The notes beneath the pieces were generated by a model. It had not been told where the DNA came from. It saw nothing but the letters and a program-made list of their open reading frames with translations, and searched no databases. A DNA stretch of 64,000 bases from Paenibacillus sp. PCH8 (GTDB lineage Bacteria; Bacillota; Bacilli; Paenibacillales; Paenibacillaceae). The stretch lies in the NCBI RefSeq assembly GCF_002968835.1, contig NZ_PKQK01000002.1:956244-1020243 (forward strand), given 5' to 3'. Below, in pieces: positions 27,422 to 36,194 of the stretch (its first letter is position 1; the number at the start of each line of letters is the position of its first letter). Position numbers and translations under genes: made by a program.

Positions 27422-27615
27422 CTATATAAGTTGAACTAAAGATTATTTACACGGACACTACAATGACAGAATCACCCCCCAATCGCTGTTATCCCCAGAT
27501 TTTTTCGATTCCCTTTTCTCAAGGGAAAATCCGGGGATAAAGGCGAACGCTTCGCTTTTCCAGGTTTTTTCTGTCCTCTCCGTTATCGTGTAAATGATTA
27601 GTTCAACTTATATAG
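27422..27615. mobile_element. 194-bp MITE-like element
   Basis: Terminal inverted repeats begin with an 18-bp perfect match (CTATATAAGTTGAACTAA) and extend to ATTTACACG, with a short gap. Inside lies a second nested dyad (TTATCCCC...GGGGATAA). There is no reading frame. A partial copy of the tip (AGTTCAACTTAT) recurs at 27826-27837. Size and structure suggest a non-autonomous transposable element or a conserved structured repeat. Confidence 0.65.
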
Positions 27616-27633
27616 CTCTACCGTTCTAATTCT

Positions 27634-27824
27634 AACGAACCCACCACACCCTATTTGACCGAATTTCATGGTTTAAAAATCCTAACGAATCTCTGACACG
27701 CTATTCAGCTGGATATCGGTTATATTACCGAAAATCTCGTATGATCTCGCGTAATAGCGTTTCTCTGATTCGTTAGAATTCCAGATGTGCTTCTTTTCGG
27801 CTAATAGCGTGTCCTCAGTTCGTT
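27634..27824. repeat. Four 22-bp units, two in each orientation
   Basis: Units of the form AACGAA-N10-C.CTATT lie at 27634-27655 and 27684-27705 in one direction. Units of the form AATAGCG-N11-CGTT lie at 27753-27774 and 27803-27824 in the other. The centre-to-centre spacing of adjacent units is regular at about 50 bp for the outer pairs. They resemble intergenic palindromic repeat units rather than CRISPR. Confidence 0.65.
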
Positions 27825-28197
27825 AAAGTTCAACTTATGGAACCTCGGGAGTTCATGCTCAACCCATTGCTTTCGCAAATTTAAGTATGATATGTAAGCC
27901 ACATTGTGCCGTATTCACTTAACCCTTTCCATTTACATTCACATTCCATAGTTAGCGATCGGGGGAGAATGGAGCCGGATTACAACCACCAGACTACTTC
28001 TGGCTCACATCACACAAAAAAGAGCGGTCCCTGCTGATATACTTGCTCATACAGCAACAGGTTTTAAATTCACCAGTCTACTCCATAAGCAAGCATATGA
28101 ACGATGGGACAGCCCTTTATTCATTTCTTCATATTTGTACCTTTATATTCATTTTTTCACTGATCCAAAATCGATGCAGTAAATAGTTACTCCACAC

Positions 28198-28262
28198 CTT
28201 ACTCTTACTCTTACTCTTACTCTTCACTATCTACTCTTCACTCTTCACTCTTTACTCTTCAT
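28198..28262 (+). repeat. TTACTC/TTCACTC simple sequence repeat
   Basis: Four perfect TTACTC hexamers are followed by degenerate CTCTTCA/CTCTTTA units over about 65 bp. This is a low-complexity tract between genes. Confidence 0.7.
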
Positions 28263-28337
28263 TCCTCACTTCATCCTGAGCCCAACTATATACAACACTC
28301 CGTCCCACCCTGCTTCTCTTCCTCTCGCAACCGTCGT

Positions 28338-28961
28338 CTACGATTCAGCCACTACCGTGCGAACCATGACACGTAGCGCATCCAGCATCACGGGAATAGG
28401 CAGCGAAGGGACAGAAGGCTGCAATACAGCCATCTCCGTAGAGGCTGGAAAGTGAACGAATCCGGCGCGGATGGGCAGCTGCCCATCTCGAATATGATCC
28501 AGCACTCGGTACATCGTATTGTTGCATATATATGTGCCCGCCGTATTGGAGACCGCAGCCGGAATACCTGCTGCTGACATCTCATTCACCATGGTACGGA
28601 TCGGCAAGGTGGAGAACAGCCCGTCCGGGCTGCCTTCCCTAATCAGCTCATCCACAGGATGCTGTCCCTCGTTATCCGCGTAGGAAGCAGGGGGAATGTC
28701 TTTGACATTAACGGCAATACGCTCCGGTGTTATAGCCGTTCTGCCCTTCGCCAGCCCACAAGCGATGACAACATCAGGCTGATAGGCTTCCATCTCTGCG
28801 ATCAGCAGATCTGCACATTCATTGAAGTGAACGGGCAACAGCATTGTTTTTAGCTCAGCACCCTCGATCACTTCATGCGCCAGTGCCTCCATCAACGCTC
28901 CCGTCGGATTCAACGTATCCCCGCCGAAAGGTTCAAACCCGGATAGCAGTATTTTCACCAT
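28338..28961 (-). CDS. pcp: Pyroglutamyl-peptidase I
   Basis: The enzyme has 207 residues and removes N-terminal pyroglutamate from peptides in the cytosol. The catalytic triad of peptidase family C15 is visible: Glu80 (TPERIAVN), Cys146 (SNTAGTYICN) and His170 (GFVHFP). The N-terminal ILLSGFEPFGG motif is also typical. Length is normal. The gene follows the Gfo/Idh/MocA oxidoreductase by 21 bases on the same strand, so they are probably co-transcribed. Confidence 0.94.
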   Translation of the reverse strand: MVKILLSGFEPFGGDTLNPTGALMEALAHEVIEGAELKTMLLPVHFNECADLLIAEMEAYQPDVVIACGLAKGRTAITPERIAVNVKDIPPASYADNEGQHPVDELIREGSPDGLFSTLPIRTMVNEMSAAGIPAAVSNTAGTYICNNTMYRVLDHIRDGQLPIRAGFVHFPASTEMAVLQPSVPSLPIPVMLDALRVMVRTVVAES

Positions 28962-28982
28962 GTTACATACACTCCTGTCCTT

Positions 28983-29984
28983 CTACTCCGATTTGTACCG
29001 TAATCCCCACTGGCCCCGAATCGTATCCATTAGCTTCATGATTTCCAGGGACTCGTCCAGCTTCATGGTATTGCTCTCCGTCCGACCTTTCAGGATACAG
29101 CGCCCTGCTTCCTCTGCCTCAAAAGCATAGCCAATACATATTCGCTCATCCGTGAATTTCTCGGGTTCATCCTGACCGTTCACATGCAGATAGGCTTCTT
29201 TTCCCGCCAGGAATAAAGGCAGGCGAATCTTACCCTCCGTACCGTATATGACCGCTTCATTGCTGAGGTTAAGACGAATGGCACCACTCAGCGATGCAGA
29301 GCGTCCCTCGGAATAGGACAACAATACCGAAAACTGCTCGTCCACACCCGTCTCACCGATATTGGCCGTGCTCCATACATGCTGGGGCTGTTCGCCAAAG
29401 ATCATCGACGCAAACGAGATTGGGTATACCCCTGCATCCAACAGCGCGCCCCCACCCAGATTCGGATTAAGCAACCTTCCTTCCGGCTCCCAACCTGCAC
29501 GGAATCCAAAGTCTGCCTGGAGCAACCGAACTTCACCAATTCTACCTTCCGCAATCCAGGCTCTGGCTTGTTCAATGGGTGGCAAAAAGCGTGTCCACAT
29601 GCCTTCCATCATGAAAAGGTTGCGCTCTCGCGCGGTCTCTACCAATTGTTCCAACTGACGCGAATTCATCGTAAACGGCTTTTCACATAGAACGGCTTTC
29701 CCTGCCTCCAGACAAGCCATCACATTCTCCTTATGTACAGGATGAGGAGTTGCCACATAGATAATATCCAGCTCAGGGTCTTGAAGCATTTCCTCATACG
29801 AAGCGTAAGCGTGTGCAAAACCATATTCAGCTGCGAACTTCTCCGCACTTCCCGCTGTCCGTGAACCTACCGCCGCTTTCACTGCGTTCCCGGCATGCTC
29901 CAGATCCCTGGCGAACTGGGATGCAATCCATCCTGTGCCCATAATGCCCCAACGTACTGTGTCCCGTCCCACTATTTCTGTCAT
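28983..29984 (-). CDS. Gfo/Idh/MocA family oxidoreductase
   Basis: The protein has 333 residues. An N-terminal Rossmann fold (VRWGIMGTGWIASQFARDL, about 10-28) and the family motif VLCEKPFTMN (Lys at about 98, the usual catalytic or cofactor-contacting residue) precede the beta-sheet substrate domain (GGALLDAGVYPISFA). Such enzymes oxidise or reduce sugars or cyclitols with NAD(P). The exact substrate is not predictable. The start follows GGGAGG. Confidence 0.88.
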   Translation of the reverse strand: MTEIVGRDTVRWGIMGTGWIASQFARDLEHAGNAVKAAVGSRTAGSAEKFAAEYGFAHAYASYEEMLQDPELDIIYVATPHPVHKENVMACLEAGKAVLCEKPFTMNSRQLEQLVETARERNLFMMEGMWTRFLPPIEQARAWIAEGRIGEVRLLQADFGFRAGWEPEGRLLNPNLGGGALLDAGVYPISFASMIFGEQPQHVWSTANIGETGVDEQFSVLLSYSEGRSASLSGAIRLNLSNEAVIYGTEGKIRLPLFLAGKEAYLHVNGQDEPEKFTDERICIGYAFEAEEAGRCILKGRTESNTMKLDESLEIMKLMDTIRGQWGLRYKSE

Positions 29985-30411
29985 ATTAAAGCCTCCCTAC
30001 TTCGAATTGAGTTAAAAAGGTTCATGATTCAGATCAGGCCAACATGTATCTCCTTTATTTTACCAAAAAGAACCGCTCACGTCAGAAAGCGATTTCGATA
30101 TCTTGATATCACCATACTTCAACCAGCTTCACCAAGCTCATCAGCGCCTCAACCGTATCTGCGCGCATTTCATTTCCTCAGTAGATTTGCTAAGATTATC
30201 AGCAGATCACGGATGAAAGGACGATCCCACGTTGTCCACACTAGTAACCATAGATCGCGTGTTAAACGTATTGGTTCAACAGAGCAGCGTATTTTATTGA
30301 AACATGTTAACGCAGCAATCTGAACATTGCGGAGCCCACTCCCCAATACATCGTTCCATTAAACGGGATGACAATGGGAAGTTAAAGCCATTCAAGAGAG
30401 GAGGTTACACG
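29985..30411. other. Intergenic region between divergent genes
   Basis: About 430 bases between the oxidoreductase and the AraC/binding-protein regulator. A plus-strand frame crosses it (29895-30323), but it begins antisense to the oxidoreductase and lacks an RBS, so I do not call a gene. No clear Fur box was found here. Confidence 0.5.
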
Positions 30412-32139
30412 ATGATAAGCAATCCAGGCGCTAGCCAGAACAGAATAATCCCGAACGTATTAAACCAGCAGCCCCATGTCAATCCTGAGACTGAATCTAC
30501 TGCTCGGACGGAACTGCATGCTTTTCTGAACGATGCCCTACTTGAACTTCATCATGCGCAGCTCGTGACCGGCAATGGGGAATGGCACTGGAATGAACCG
30601 GAGCTTGCGCATCATACCTTCATCTATATGCACAAATTCACTGGCAAGCTGATTGTAAACGGGACTGAATTCCAAGTCTTCCGCAAGTCTGCCTTTCTCT
30701 GTGCACCCGACACTTCTTTGGAGCTTTCCTCTGACGCAGGTCACGAGATGGAAATATATATTATCCATTACGATCTTTTCCGGGTTGCTGAGAAAACCCA
30801 ATCAAGGCGAATCTATGAACGAGAACTCGGCTCACCCGTTACAGGCTGGATTCAGGGACCGTTTTACGGCATACAGCGAATTGTCGCACAGCTGGCACAA
30901 CAGACCAGCGAAGCCTCGCACACCCCTTTAAAAACACAACTCCTCCTGACGGACCTGCTACATATGCTCTGGCCTCAAGTAGACCCGTCTGATTCAGCAG
31001 GGCAGGAAGAACCCGAGCAGTGGCTCAAGTCAACCCTGCAATACATGCGTGAACATTATATGCACGAGATCAAGCTCGAAAAGTTGGCTGAACTGGCAGG
31101 CATGCACCCGTCCTATTACTCGCAGCTGTTCAAGAGCCGTATGCAGAAGAATCCGATTGAATATATCACCCACTTGCGCATGAATCGGGCCAAGGAATTA
31201 CTGCTGACTTCCGACCTGCGCATTCGTGATGTGGCCCGTGAGGTTGGTTATCGCGACGAGTTCTATTTCAGCCGACGGTTTCGGAACCACGCCGGATATG
31301 CCCCCACGTCCTATGCGAAGCAGGTCCATCGGAATATTGTGTCACTTTCCTATCCCTATACCGACCACCTGATGACACTTGGCATCACTCCATGTGCAGC
31401 TCAGATTCAGGGCCACCTGCCTCATATGCCCAAGTCGCTGTCACTGCCATTTCATGCTTATGAACCATGGGAACAGGGTCGTCAAGCTTTCCTGGATGTG
31501 AATCCCGAGATGATTCTAACCAAGGATAATGCAGCAGCGAAGGCCATGGAGCATATTGGCGATGTCGCGCCCATCATCACCATTCCCTGGAACCAGACAG
31601 ACATCTTTGGTCATCTGGAGAAGATTGCATCCATTGTGGATCGCACCCAAGCGGCGACAGATTGGTTGGATCGACACGAGCGTAAAGCGGAACGTGCACG
31701 CAAAAAAATCAGAGAACTGGTAGGAGATATTACGGTTGCTGTCGGTACGTTAACGCCCAAGGGTCCACGGATGTACAGCCATCGTAACTTCGGGCACGTC
31801 TTTTACCGAACCTTGCAACTGACTGCGCCCCAGCGAATTCGGACCGAACTGGCTGGCAAAGTTCCCGGCGTTGGCTTCAACTGGATGCCCTTCACCCCGG
31901 GGGAATGGGACGGCTTGGAGGCAGATGTGCTGGTGCTCGCGGTTAATTCCATGCAAGAACGGGCAACACTGTTGCAAGAGATGGCTTCGAATCCGCTATG
32001 GAACAGCCATCCAGCCGTACAAAACGGACGTGTGCACTTTGTCGAATGGAACTCATGGGTGGTATATGCCCCACATTCCATTAATATTCAGCTCGATGAA
32101 GCGATCCATATGTTGACGAATAAACGCTCACATTTGTAA
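30412..32139 (+). CDS. AraC-type regulator fused to siderophore-binding domain (Btr-like)
   Basis: The protein has 575 residues. An N-terminal cupin-like sensing region (about 20-180) is followed by an AraC DNA-binding domain (about 205-300: KLEKLAELAGMHPSYYSQLFKSR... and RIRDVAREVGYRDEFYFSRRFR). A C-terminal FeuA-like binding-protein domain covers about 307-570 (PEMILTKDNAAAKAMEHIGDVAPII...). This is the architecture of Bacillus Btr, which activates siderophore uptake genes when it binds the ferric siderophore in the cytosol. The uptake genes follow directly. The start at 30412 follows GAGGAGG. Confidence 0.88.
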   Translation: MISNPGASQNRIIPNVLNQQPHVNPETESTARTELHAFLNDALLELHHAQLVTGNGEWHWNEPELAHHTFIYMHKFTGKLIVNGTEFQVFRKSAFLCAPDTSLELSSDAGHEMEIYIIHYDLFRVAEKTQSRRIYERELGSPVTGWIQGPFYGIQRIVAQLAQQTSEASHTPLKTQLLLTDLLHMLWPQVDPSDSAGQEEPEQWLKSTLQYMREHYMHEIKLEKLAELAGMHPSYYSQLFKSRMQKNPIEYITHLRMNRAKELLLTSDLRIRDVAREVGYRDEFYFSRRFRNHAGYAPTSYAKQVHRNIVSLSYPYTDHLMTLGITPCAAQIQGHLPHMPKSLSLPFHAYEPWEQGRQAFLDVNPEMILTKDNAAAKAMEHIGDVAPIITIPWNQTDIFGHLEKIASIVDRTQAATDWLDRHERKAERARKKIRELVGDITVAVGTLTPKGPRMYSHRNFGHVFYRTLQLTAPQRIRTELAGKVPGVGFNWMPFTPGEWDGLEADVLVLAVNSMQERATLLQEMASNPLWNSHPAVQNGRVHFVEWNSWVVYAPHSINIQLDEAIHMLTNKRSHL

Positions 32140-32229
32140 TCTGAGCATTTGGCATAAATCCAATGAGCGTCTTCCAATCAGCACAATCAAATTATGCAAA
32201 ATGCTGAATCTAAAGAATGTCCATTCCTC

Positions 32230-32272
32230 AAAATCTTAATATATGCCATGTACGGACCTGAATTAAGATTTT
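32230..32272. promoter_or_regulatory. 11-bp inverted repeat upstream of the siderophore operon
   Basis: AAAATCTTAAT (32230-32240) and ATTAAGATTTT (32262-32272) are perfect reverse complements separated by 21 bases. The right arm abuts the -10 TATAAT (32272-32277), where the -35 region is poor. It may be the activator site of the Btr-like protein or the terminator of its gene. Confidence 0.45.
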
Positions 32273-32288
32273 ATAATGATCACTAATT

Positions 32289-32307
32289 GATAATGATAAT
32301 CAATAAC
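32289..32307. promoter_or_regulatory. Fur box
   Basis: GATAATGATAATCAATAAC matches the 19-bp Fur consensus at 17 positions. It lies just downstream of a TATAAT at 32272-32277, so Fur would block transcription initiation when iron is sufficient. Confidence 0.85.
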
Positions 32308-32334
32308 AATGAATACGTTGTTGGTACTAAAGGA

Positions 32335-33381
32335 GTGACCCGTATTCCACATCCGGGACTGCCACATCGTCCGTCCAATTCAAGAAAATCTGCAGTGACG
32401 GTTGGCCTGATGTTTCTGTCTGCCATTGCCGTACTGTTGCTAAGTATGTTTATTGCCATTTCTTTAGGTGCCAAAGGATTGACACTGGAAACGGTATGGA
32501 CTGCCATCTTCCAGTACAACCCGGCTCTGACGCCTCATCAGATTATTCATGAGCTTCGGCTGCCTCGTGTACTTGCTGCGGCTGTGATTGGTGCTGCCTT
32601 TGCGGTTGCCGGAGCCTTAATGCAAGGCATTACGCGTAATCCGCTTGCAGACACCGGCATTCTGGGCATCAATGCAGGCGCCACTTTTGTTGTGGCACTG
32701 AGCTTCGCCTTTTGGCCCGGATTGCCATACGGCTGGATTATGTTTTTGTCATTCATTGGAGCTGTTCTGGGCACATTGCTTATCTTCCTGCTCGGAAGGG
32801 CAGCACCCGGTGGTCTAAGCTCCATCAGGCTCACCGTTGCAGGGGCGGTTATCGCTGCTATGCTAAGCTCGCTCAGCACAGGGGTTGCCATTTATTTTGA
32901 TCTGAGTCAGGATCTGGCCTTCTGGTACGCCGGTGGATTTGGAGGGATTGAATGGCGGCATCTGAAGCTGATTTTGCCCGTGCTGCTCGTGACACTGGTA
33001 CTAACCATGCCACTTGCCCGGCGCATATCCCTGATGTCACTCGGCGAAGAAGTAGCGATTAATCTGGGGATCAACCTGCGCTGGACGAGGTTTCTCGCTC
33101 TGACAGCGGTCGTTGTTCTGGCTGGCGTGTCCGTGTCCGCTGTAGGTTCGATCGGATTTGTCGGGCTGGTCATCCCCCATATCTCCCGCAAACTGGTAGG
33201 CGTGGATTATCGGATTATCATTCCGATGTCTTCCTTGCTGGGAGCTGTCTTGCTGGTGCTCGCCGATCTGGGTGCCCGTATTGTGAATCCACCCGAGGAG
33301 CTTGCAGTAGGTATTATGGTCGCCTTTGTCGGAGTGCCGTTCTTCCTCTATCTGGCCCGTAAAGAAAGGAGGGCCCTGTAG
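32335..33381 (+). CDS. FecCD-type iron-siderophore ABC permease (first)
   Basis: About 348 residues with the multiple (about nine to ten) membrane spans of the BtuC/FecCD family. Signatures include LRLPRVLAAAVIGAAFAVAG, MQGITRNPLADTGILGINAG and a GFVGLVIPHISRKLVG segment that contacts the ATPase. The start is uncertain. A good RBS (AAAGGAG, 32329-32335) points to an ATT codon at 32344. The nearest standard codon is GTG at 32335, overlapping that RBS. TTG 32287 and ATG 32293 lie inside the Fur box. Confidence 0.85.
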   Translation: MTRIPHPGLPHRPSNSRKSAVTVGLMFLSAIAVLLLSMFIAISLGAKGLTLETVWTAIFQYNPALTPHQIIHELRLPRVLAAAVIGAAFAVAGALMQGITRNPLADTGILGINAGATFVVALSFAFWPGLPYGWIMFLSFIGAVLGTLLIFLLGRAAPGGLSSIRLTVAGAVIAAMLSSLSTGVAIYFDLSQDLAFWYAGGFGGIEWRHLKLILPVLLVTLVLTMPLARRISLMSLGEEVAINLGINLRWTRFLALTAVVVLAGVSVSAVGSIGFVGLVIPHISRKLVGVDYRIIIPMSSLLGAVLLVLADLGARIVNPPEELAVGIMVAFVGVPFFLYLARKERRAL

Positions 33382-33383
33382 CG

Positions 33384-34403
33384 ATGAAATCGACTAGTGC
33401 ACTTTCACGAGGCAGGCGTTCGATCACCGTAAGTGCAGTGCTAATCTGCATCGCCATTGCCGTTATCATCATCAGCCTGAACACCGGTACCATTCGCCTG
33501 TCTCCCGCAGCCGTGCTTCACACCCTGCTTGGCAATGGGACGCCAGATGATCAGATCGTATTGTTCGATTACCGACTGCCTCGCATCCTGGTAACGGTAC
33601 TTGCCGGAGCAGGACTAGGCATTGCTGGTGCTGCACTGCAAGGGATCACTCGCAATTCCCTTGCCGATCCGGGCATTCTGGGATTGCATGCAGGGGCCGC
33701 TTTCGGACTAATGGTGTTTGTAAGTCTTTCCTTTACGATGAATGGCTCTGTTGCCTTGCTCATCCCTTTGTTTGCTTTTGCAGGCAGTGTTGCCGCGGCC
33801 TTAATCATCATGCTCCTATCCTATGACAAGAATAACGGCGTCTCGCCCATCAAGCTTATTCTGGTGGGGATCGCCGTAGCCGCCGGGTTCCATGCGTTGA
33901 CCCTGTATCTGTCCTTACGTCTGGATGAAGACACCTATTCCTTCGCCGCGCGCTGGCTGGCAGGTAGCGTCTGGGGCAGGGACTGGATCCATGTGCAGGC
34001 TATGCTTCCCTGGGTGGTGCTATGTATCTCCTATATCTGGAGTCGCTCCAAAACGCTCGATGCCTTCAATTTGGGAGATGCTGCTGCAACCAGTATAGGT
34101 ACGCCGGTCCGATCCCAACGTGTTACCTTGCTGCTGTGTACCGTGGCCTTGTCTGCCGTCAGTGTATCCATGGCGGGCGGGATCGGCTTTATCGGTCTGG
34201 CAGCTCCACATTTGGCCCGTAGACTGGTTGGTCCGATGCATCGGCATTTAATCCCTGCCGCCGGACTCATCGGCATGGTCATTCTGGTGACTGCCGATAC
34301 GGTCGGGCGAACCATCTTCCAGCCCAATGCGATTCCGGCAGGCGTGGTGGTCGCTGCGATTGGTGCACCTTACTTTTTGTATTTACTGGTACGAAGCAAG
34401 TGA
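33384..34403 (+). CDS. FecCD-type iron-siderophore ABC permease (second)
   Basis: This 339-residue permease is paralogous to the preceding gene (YRLPRILVTVLAGAGLGIAG, LQGITRNSLADPGILGLHAG, GFIGLAAPHLARRLVG). The two permeases would form a heterodimeric channel, as in FeuBC. It starts two bases after the previous stop, with AAAGGAGGG upstream. No dedicated ATPase gene is in the cluster, so a shared one (as with YusV in Bacillus) is expected elsewhere. Confidence 0.9.
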   Translation: MKSTSALSRGRRSITVSAVLICIAIAVIIISLNTGTIRLSPAAVLHTLLGNGTPDDQIVLFDYRLPRILVTVLAGAGLGIAGAALQGITRNSLADPGILGLHAGAAFGLMVFVSLSFTMNGSVALLIPLFAFAGSVAAALIIMLLSYDKNNGVSPIKLILVGIAVAAGFHALTLYLSLRLDEDTYSFAARWLAGSVWGRDWIHVQAMLPWVVLCISYIWSRSKTLDAFNLGDAAATSIGTPVRSQRVTLLLCTVALSAVSVSMAGGIGFIGLAAPHLARRLVGPMHRHLIPAAGLIGMVILVTADTVGRTIFQPNAIPAGVVVAAIGAPYFLYLLVRSK

Positions 34404-34464
34404 TCTGTTATTCACAAAAACAATAAAGACATCCAAGAGATGTTCAAGGAGAATGTGACTACCC

Positions 34465-35418
34465 ATGTTAAAGAAAAATTTGATGCTTGTCATGAGTATC
34501 TGTCTGGTGCTTGTGCTCGCAGCCTGCGGAAGCGGAACTGCGAATAATTCCTCTTCTGCTTCTGGTGATTCTGCCTCAAATACCTCAACGGACAACAAGG
34601 ACAGCGGTTCTGCTTCAGGCGAACCACGCATCGCTTCCATGTCGATCCATCTGACCAATGACCTGCTCTCCCTCGGCATTACGCCTGTAGGTTCCGTGAT
34701 TGGCGGCGAAGCCAAAGCCTTCCTGTCCCATGTTGCTGATCGTCTGCAAAACACAACGCCGCTTGGTCCCGTCAAAGACCCGGATATGGAAGCTTTGCTT
34801 GCCCTGAAGCCAGATGTAATCTATCTGGATGAAGAATTCTCCGGTGATGACATTGCCAAATTCGAGAAAATTGCCCCTGTGCATGTATTCAACCTGAACA
34901 AAGGTACATGGCGCGACCATTTGAAAGATATCGGCAAGCTCGTGAATCGTGAGAAAGAAGCCGAGCAGTACATTCAGGACTATGCAACCGAAACGGAAGA
35001 AGTGAAATCCCTGATTCATGACACCATTGGTGATGGCACGGTCATGGCGATCCGGGTCACTGCCAAAGAATTGCGTGTGTTCAGTACACGCCGCCCCATG
35101 GGTCCCATTTTGTATGAGGATCTCGGTCTGACTCCGGCCAAAGGCATTACAGATATCGATTCGACCAAACCGTATCAAGTCGTCTCCCGTGAAGTTTTGC
35201 CAGACTATGATGCAGATGCGATCTTTGTGGTTGTGAATTCAGATGATGAAGCTCAGACCATGTTCAAGGAGCTGGAAAGCAATCCGATCTGGCAAGGCCT
35301 GAAAGCAGTCAAAGCCGGTCACGTCTACCCGATCGGTGCACAGCCTTGGCTGGATTATTCCTCTATTGGAAACAAAATGGCCCTGGATGAGGCCAAAGAA
35401 ATGTTCTCCAAGAAGTAA
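34465..35418 (+). CDS. Iron-siderophore ABC substrate-binding lipoprotein
   Basis: The protein has 317 residues. A lipoprotein signal ends VLVLAACGSG, with the lipidated Cys at about residue 21, followed by a Ser/Asn-rich linker. The binding domain belongs to the FepB/FeuA family (ASMSIHLTNDLLSLGITPVGSV, LALKPDVIYLDEEF, SNPIWQGLKAVKAGHVYPIG). It delivers a ferric siderophore to the two permeases encoded upstream. The ligand type is not evident. Confidence 0.9.
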   Translation: MLKKNLMLVMSICLVLVLAACGSGTANNSSSASGDSASNTSTDNKDSGSASGEPRIASMSIHLTNDLLSLGITPVGSVIGGEAKAFLSHVADRLQNTTPLGPVKDPDMEALLALKPDVIYLDEEFSGDDIAKFEKIAPVHVFNLNKGTWRDHLKDIGKLVNREKEAEQYIQDYATETEEVKSLIHDTIGDGTVMAIRVTAKELRVFSTRRPMGPILYEDLGLTPAKGITDIDSTKPYQVVSREVLPDYDADAIFVVVNSDDEAQTMFKELESNPIWQGLKAVKAGHVYPIGAQPWLDYSSIGNKMALDEAKEMFSKK

Positions 35419-35454
35419 GTTTCTGTACACACCACACTTAATGTGCGACCACCA

Positions 35455-35531
35455 AAAAACCTCTCTTTAGAGACCGGAACAGAGTCCATTATCATACTCT
35501 CTTCCGCCCAAAGCAGAGGTTTTTGTTTTTT
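35455..35531 (+). terminator. Terminator of the siderophore operon
   Basis: AAAAACCTCT (35455-35464) pairs perfectly with AGAGGTTTTT (35515-35524) across a 50-base loop, followed by a second T-run. The loop is long, so efficiency is uncertain. Confidence 0.55.
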
Positions 35532-35620
35532 TATTATCTATTTGACTCTGTTTATATGCCAGCCAAGCGATCCTGAAATCCCTTTAACGTTTTTCAATGC
35601 GACCCAATACAGCTTCAACT

Positions 35621-36103
35621 TCAGATGATGGGGTTTCCTATATCTTCTCTTAGACGGGTAAGGATCTCACCCAGCCAGTTGGTTCCCCGCCATGTTCTTC
35701 TATTACGAATACGCGGATCTTCCTCCGCCAGTCCCACACCCCAGATCCGGTCATCCGGGCTTGCTTCCACAAGGGTCGTTCCGCGAGTGGCGTGCAGTGC
35801 GGTCAGCAGTTCTTCGTTTTGTGTAAATTTGGCTAGATTCCCCTCGTAAACTATACGCTGGCATTCAGCTTCCCATAACGTCTGGTCGAAGCCTGTGACC
35901 TGTCTGCCCAGCTTTTTTTGTACCGAAGCAGAGCTTGCCTTCAGAATCTTGTCTGCGATGGTCTGATCGCCGAACAGCAGCGCTTTCTGGTGCATCATGT
36001 ATTGCTCCGCACTCGTGTAGTGAACTCCACCGACATTAAAATCTGCCGGGTGCCACTGCGAGAATGGAGATGCGGTACGCCAGAAAAATGTGAATTTTCC
36101 CAT
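35621..36103 (-). CDS. NADAR family protein (YbiA-like, DUF1768)
   Basis: The protein has 160 residues. It starts with the family motif FTFFWRTASPFSQWHPADF and contains SAEQYMMHQKA and the C-terminal DDRIWGVGL plus NWLGEIL. NADAR proteins cleave N-glycosidic bonds of ADP-ribose-type or riboflavin-intermediate substrates; some reverse ADP-ribosylation of guanine in DNA. It is the neighbour of a Nudix/NrtR-like gene on the same strand. Confidence 0.88.
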   Translation of the reverse strand: MGKFTFFWRTASPFSQWHPADFNVGGVHYTSAEQYMMHQKALLFGDQTIADKILKASSASVQKKLGRQVTGFDQTLWEAECQRIVYEGNLAKFTQNEELLTALHATRGTTLVEASPDDRIWGVGLAEEDPRIRNRRTWRGTNWLGEILTRLREDIGNPII

Positions 36104-36194
36104 CCTTATCCCCTCTTTACTTGTTCCTTATGGTTGTAGCAATCCCGCCCCTGGCTTGAATCACTTCTGCCTACTTCATTGATGCTTACCACTT

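Larger units (their letters stand above)
27404..28337. other. Repeat-rich intergenic region without genes
   Basis: No coding frame has an RBS or family resemblance. From left to right it holds a 194-bp inverted-repeat element, four 22-bp units and a TACTCT-type simple repeat (separate entries). The remaining ~350 bp shows nothing recognisable. Confidence 0.7.

Noticed and set aside
27634..27824. Possible CRISPR array
   Set aside because: The repeated units occur in both orientations with only four copies and degenerate middles. No cas genes are present.
29895..30323. 142-codon plus-strand frame upstream of the AraC/binding-protein regulator
   Set aside because: It begins antisense to the oxidoreductase, has no RBS and its composition is unlike the neighbouring genes.
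32287..32334. Start of the first FecCD permease at TTG 32287 or ATG 32293
   Set aside because: These codons lie within the Fur box at the predicted transcription start and have no RBS.
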